Under the pieces are notes generated by a model. It worked only from the letters and a program-made list of their open reading frames with translations. It ran no database searches and had not been told where the DNA came from. This document shows, in pieces, positions 60,301-64,000 of a DNA stretch of 64,000 nt. Origin of the DNA: Manihot esculenta (lineage: Eukaryota > Streptophyta > Magnoliopsida > Malpighiales > Euphorbiaceae); contig NC_035176.2 in the NCBI RefSeq assembly GCF_001659605.2, positions 31,614,716 to 31,678,715 of the forward strand. The letters run 5' to 3'. Every line of letters starts with the position of its first letter. The first letter of the stretch is position 1. Position numbers and translations under genes: made by a program.

Positions 60301-61370
60301 CCTTTACTCTCCATCTGTTATGGCCCACTTTCACGTTTTTATTATTTTTTTAAATTTTTTTCCTTCTGACACAGAAATTTCTATCGTAATTTTCACTTTC
60401 TTTATGAAATTTTAAATCTTTAAATAGATTCGAGACGTGTTATTGGGAAAGCGGGAATTTTACAGTGATTATGGGCGGTAGTTTAACGTGGAAGCAAAGT
60501 GCGCAGTGTAGGACCCGCCAGCGTATATGATGATATGATCGCTGTTGAGCGGATAAAACGCTTTGTCTTTGGCTTTTTTAGGAAAGAGAAGAGACAGGTG
60601 ACTATTGGGACAAATTCTTTGGTGGGTAATGGACAAAAGGAAGAACTCTCCAATTTAATTGGAAAATGAAATGTGGATTATACCAATCCCATCAAGCAAG
60701 CTTTCTTGATCTTGTGCCATTTCTAACAAGTTGTGTTAGTGGGACCTTCTACAGGGTTCTTGCACTAAAATTTACAATTTGGTGCGTCTGGATCTCTGAT
60801 TAGATACATGGATCAGCTATTTTGCTGAAAGACATTCAGCAACTGTAAGAACTTGGACAATTTTCAAGTCATTGTGCAGGCAAGAAAAAGGAATCATCCA
60901 CAGGTTGAGGAATTTATTTACATATTTGTATTACATTAATAACTGCTAGTTTAACAAGTAGTGTACCAGAAGATCATCTGGGGAAGCATTTCTATTTTTG
61001 ATAAATAAATAAGCTGAAATAAACATTAAATCATTCAAGAACTGTTACATCTACGAGCTAGTTGGAAAAGTTCCTCAATGAACCATGTGGCATATGAAAC
61101 AATATAGAAATTGCTCTTAAAGCTGTTCATGCTTTGGCGAAAAATCTAAGAGCTTGTACAATGCCAATGTGGCCTAAATTTCAAATTTTTTTACAAGAGG
61201 ACAGCGGTTGTACACAGAGTTGCAATCACCAAGATGATATGATACAAGCTTTTCTACATGTTATTACATGGGATGGTTTCTTCACAAACAGTTTCACTCC
61301 TCATTTCATGACATCACTTTCAGTTTCCCCTTTCCTCTCCATTTCCTGATTGCTTGTTGATTTGATGACC
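60301..61370. other. Spacer and exostosin 3' flank
   Basis: Holds the hydrolase promoter on the left and the 3' UTR of the GT47 gene on the right (about 61030-61370). No separate gene. Confidence 0.4.
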
Positions 61371-63293
61371 TTATCTTGGTTTTATCTGATAAACTCTATT
61401 ATACCAAATCGAATGAAGGGTCATGTAAAAGAGATCGTACTTCACCGGGTTAGGATGCCAAAGAAAATGCCGCTGAACCTTCTTCACACCAAGTTGCAGC
61501 TCAAGATACTTCTTTTCCGGTACTGAAAGTAATATTTCTTTCAGATTGGGAATGTCTTTCTCTTCAAGGATTACGGAGAATGCCCCCCAATTGAAGACTT
61601 CAAAAAATGGTGGCACAAAATTATCCGAGATAATTACAGGTACACACTCATAAAAGATGGCTTCGACTACTCGGGGGCTGTTGACCTCGTAACCCTTGGG
61701 GCAAATACAATACTTGCTGTTCTTCATGTGTTGGATGTAATTCATTTTGCTTGCAACACCAGGAGGCATGGGACCAAAAATCTTCATGGAAGGGTCTTTG
61801 TCTTTCCAGTGCTTCAACAAGATTGGTCGCAGATAGCCGTGCATGTTACCAGCGTAGAAGGCAAGAATGTGTCTCTGAGAAGGTGGTTTTCCTCCAAGAT
61901 CCCTGAGAGGATTTCTGGCTGACCGGACATATGTTTCAGGAAGGGACACATCCCTACCTATTTTGAAGCCTGAAGTAACATCAGCATTGCAGAGGGCTTT
62001 GATGCAATGTTCCATATGGTGTCTCGTCTCATATGGAGCCTGCAAGAGTCATGCATCATATGATGCATAAGTAGCTAGAAAAAAGTATAAGAAAAATTGA
62101 AGACAACACTCATGAATGCATGCAGGCAAGAAAACACACAAAGACAAGAAGAAATATGCTCCATGCTTTTATCTTTTTTCAGATCAACATGGGGCAAAAC
62201 TATTGATTTATTGTCATTTTTAATAGTAGTAGTTTCATTGCACTGGCCAAGGCAGCCTCAATATCATCACGTGCAAGTAATATGCGCTATTAGGATGCGA
62301 ATTAGTCCATCTCTCCCTCACCCATCAGGGCATCAGACAAGCCAAACTTAGAGCCTTAAAATAAAGGAAAACCAAATCAATCATAGAAAGCCTAGTTGAG
62401 CATATACTTAAACTGATTCTCTGCATTTATTTCTAGAGACTAGGCATGATTGCTTCAATGTAATAACTTCTAGAATTGTCTTCCTTGCTGTAATAAAAAT
62501 ATGTAAAGAACAGAATACTTGATAAATTCTTTTCAGCTCAAAAGTTGTTTATGGTATGAGAGCAATTCTGCTTAACAAGCCTAAAACTCTCTAGTTCTTT
62601 TAGGCTGCAGAAAACTCACAAAGGATTAAGTTCATTGTTGTAGAGTGTAGCTCTATCCTTTTCCCAAGACCTCTCTCTCTCTCTCTCCTCTCCAACAACC
62701 CCACCTTCCCTTCCCCTTCTATAGTAGGATTGAATTTTAAGACATCTTGATCGATATCTCAAGCTTTTACCATTAACATGTTTGCTTTGGGGGCTTGGGG
62801 ACTGCCAAAGGCAGGGTTTACATCCACATGATTAATCCCAACACTGTTCTAGCACAAGGACATGCTTCATGAGCATTAAAAGGAATAAATGGATTAAAAG
62901 TCAAGAAGTCAGGAAGCATTGAAAGGAATAAATGGAAGAAATACCCAATCATGGCAAGCTACAAGAAAATGATCAGCTCCACCAGTTCTGTTCCAGTAAG
63001 GATATTTAGCTGCAATTTTCTCAGTGTACTCCTTCAAATATTGGCGTAGATTTGTCCTATTATGGGAGTTACGCACATAAATGGTGTACTCCAGCATTCG
63101 GGAACTGAAAGGCATGTAAAAGAGGTGAGCCTTTCGAGGGTCTTTCACAACAAAATGCCTGTTTCCCTGCATCAGTTTCATAAACCACCCCTCTGAGGCA
63201 TACAATCCCTTCAATATTGGAAGATGAAAGATCGGCTTCTTTCCATCCTTATATATATAGACTTTGAGCATGCGTTCCATGAGTTCATAACTC
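61371..63293 (-). CDS. Exostosin-family glycosyltransferase (GT47), 3' part
   Basis: Two exons on the minus strand are visible: 62945-63293 and 61371-62039, joined in frame at HDW|APYETRHHMEHC. The first begins within a codon at SYELMERM, so the N-terminal exons (signal anchor and stem) lie beyond the right edge. The exostosin fold is clear: an N-terminal half with KVYIYKDGKKPIFH and HLFYMPFSSRMLEY, and a C-terminal half with YAGNMHGYLRPILL, SKYCICPKGYEVNSPRVVEA, YECVPVIISDNFVPPF and LEEKDIPNLKEIL. Plant GT47 enzymes build pectin, xylan and xyloglucan side chains in the Golgi. Which polymer this one makes is not shown. It resembles the At5g03795/At3g07620 group. Confidence 0.9.
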
Positions 63294-64000
63294 CTGAAAT
63301 GAAACAAATTTAAATTCATAATTTATATGCTGTCAGAAAGCAGTTCAATTTGTTATCAAACTACTAAGACTGGATGTATAATCGAGCCGAGTCAGATCAA
63401 TACAGTGTGCTACTTAGACTTGAAGCTTGAAACTTTTCCTTGATCAAAAACAAGTTATATATATTTATCATGCATGAACTCAGCTCAATGAAATACTTGA
63501 TTCAATTACCATTCAAAATTAAGTAAACTTGTACGAGACCTCAAATTAAAGTTCAAATAAACTTGAGTTTGAGCTCCCACTCAAGTATTATTCTAATAAT
63601 TACATAATATTAAGCACATTTATTATTAAGATATTATTTAACAGGAATACATTTAAATTATAGAAGTGATTATATACTTCATCAGCTGATCAGGCTTCAG
63701 TCACTTAAGACGGGCGTGATAATACTTGACACAGCTTGCACCTTGCTACTTGGGCTATTTTCAAGCTCAACTCAATTAAAAGTTGGTTGAATTTAATATT
63801 TTGTGGGCCGAGTCCAAGTAGCTCGACCCATTTACATCCCTAACTAATAGAAACTAAACCAAAAATAAGAAAGCATTCAAAGGAATATGTTTAAAGTTAT
63901 ACTAAATTAGATAACCAGTCTACAGTATGTCGATGTTCAGAAGACAAAGATCAAATATGCATCGACAGGTTGAGAGAAAATAGATGTAAGGTTTAAAAAA
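63294..64000. other. GT47 intron with a decayed repeat, right edge
   Basis: An intron of the GT47 gene continues past the edge. The block at about 63480-63840 has the GAGCTC/TCGACC-rich text and ends TTTACATCCCTA, a common plant dispersed-repeat word; the family was not determined. Confidence 0.35.

Overview
This window is plant nuclear DNA. It has intron-rich genes with GT-AG and one GC-AG splice sites, long AT-rich spacers, and many Ty3/gypsy, Ty1/copia and MITE-type elements. The proteins point to a eudicot. I suspect a Malpighiales/Euphorbiaceae genome such as cassava or a relative, but the sequence alone does not prove that.

Five protein-coding loci are supported. (1) 5422-14032 (+) is STT3A, the catalytic subunit of the ER oligosaccharyltransferase; I traced 23 exons giving 778 residues. 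(2) 15934-20086 (-) is a DUF810/MUN-type unc-13 homologue; five exons give 979 residues and the gene lies tail-to-tail with STT3A. (3) 45892-46749 (-) is a single-exon AP2/ERF transcription factor of the DREB A-4 type. (4) 51882-59106 (-) is an alpha/beta-hydrolase (lipase-like) of 561 residues in ten coding exons; its longest intron holds a short LTR element with an internal minisatellite. (5) 61371-63293 (-) is the 3' part of an exostosin-family GT47 glycosyltransferase that runs off the right edge. A 48-codon ORF at 31505-31651 is a weaker candidate for a small gene.

The middle of the window (about 21-43 kb) is a retrotransposon graveyard. A decayed Tat-lineage gypsy element (21245-29537) keeps both LTRs, a gag start, a broken integrase, a 72-bp minisatellite and a decayed antisense ORF. 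A 1.62-kb solo LTR is nested in its pol tail with a perfect AAAGG target duplication. Further right are two divergent gypsy LTR-plus-leader remnants (32145-32872 minus, 34943-36372 plus), the second with a threefold tandem leader repeat. Then comes a copia relic (about 37870-42410) carrying repeated LTR/gag-start blocks and a 994-bp nested solo LTR with a TCATG duplication. Other gypsy LTR fragments lie at about 2550-2926, 48780-48960 and 50825-51235.

The left arm carries a 738-bp Mutator-like MITE with a perfect 9-bp target duplication (259-996). Three related hAT-like MITEs sit at about 3.5, 13.3 and 18.3 kb, two of them in gene introns. I found no rRNA, tRNA, CRISPR or prokaryotic-type system. 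I did not find a clear new biological system. The most unusual structures are the transposon architectures and the uncharacterised small ORF.
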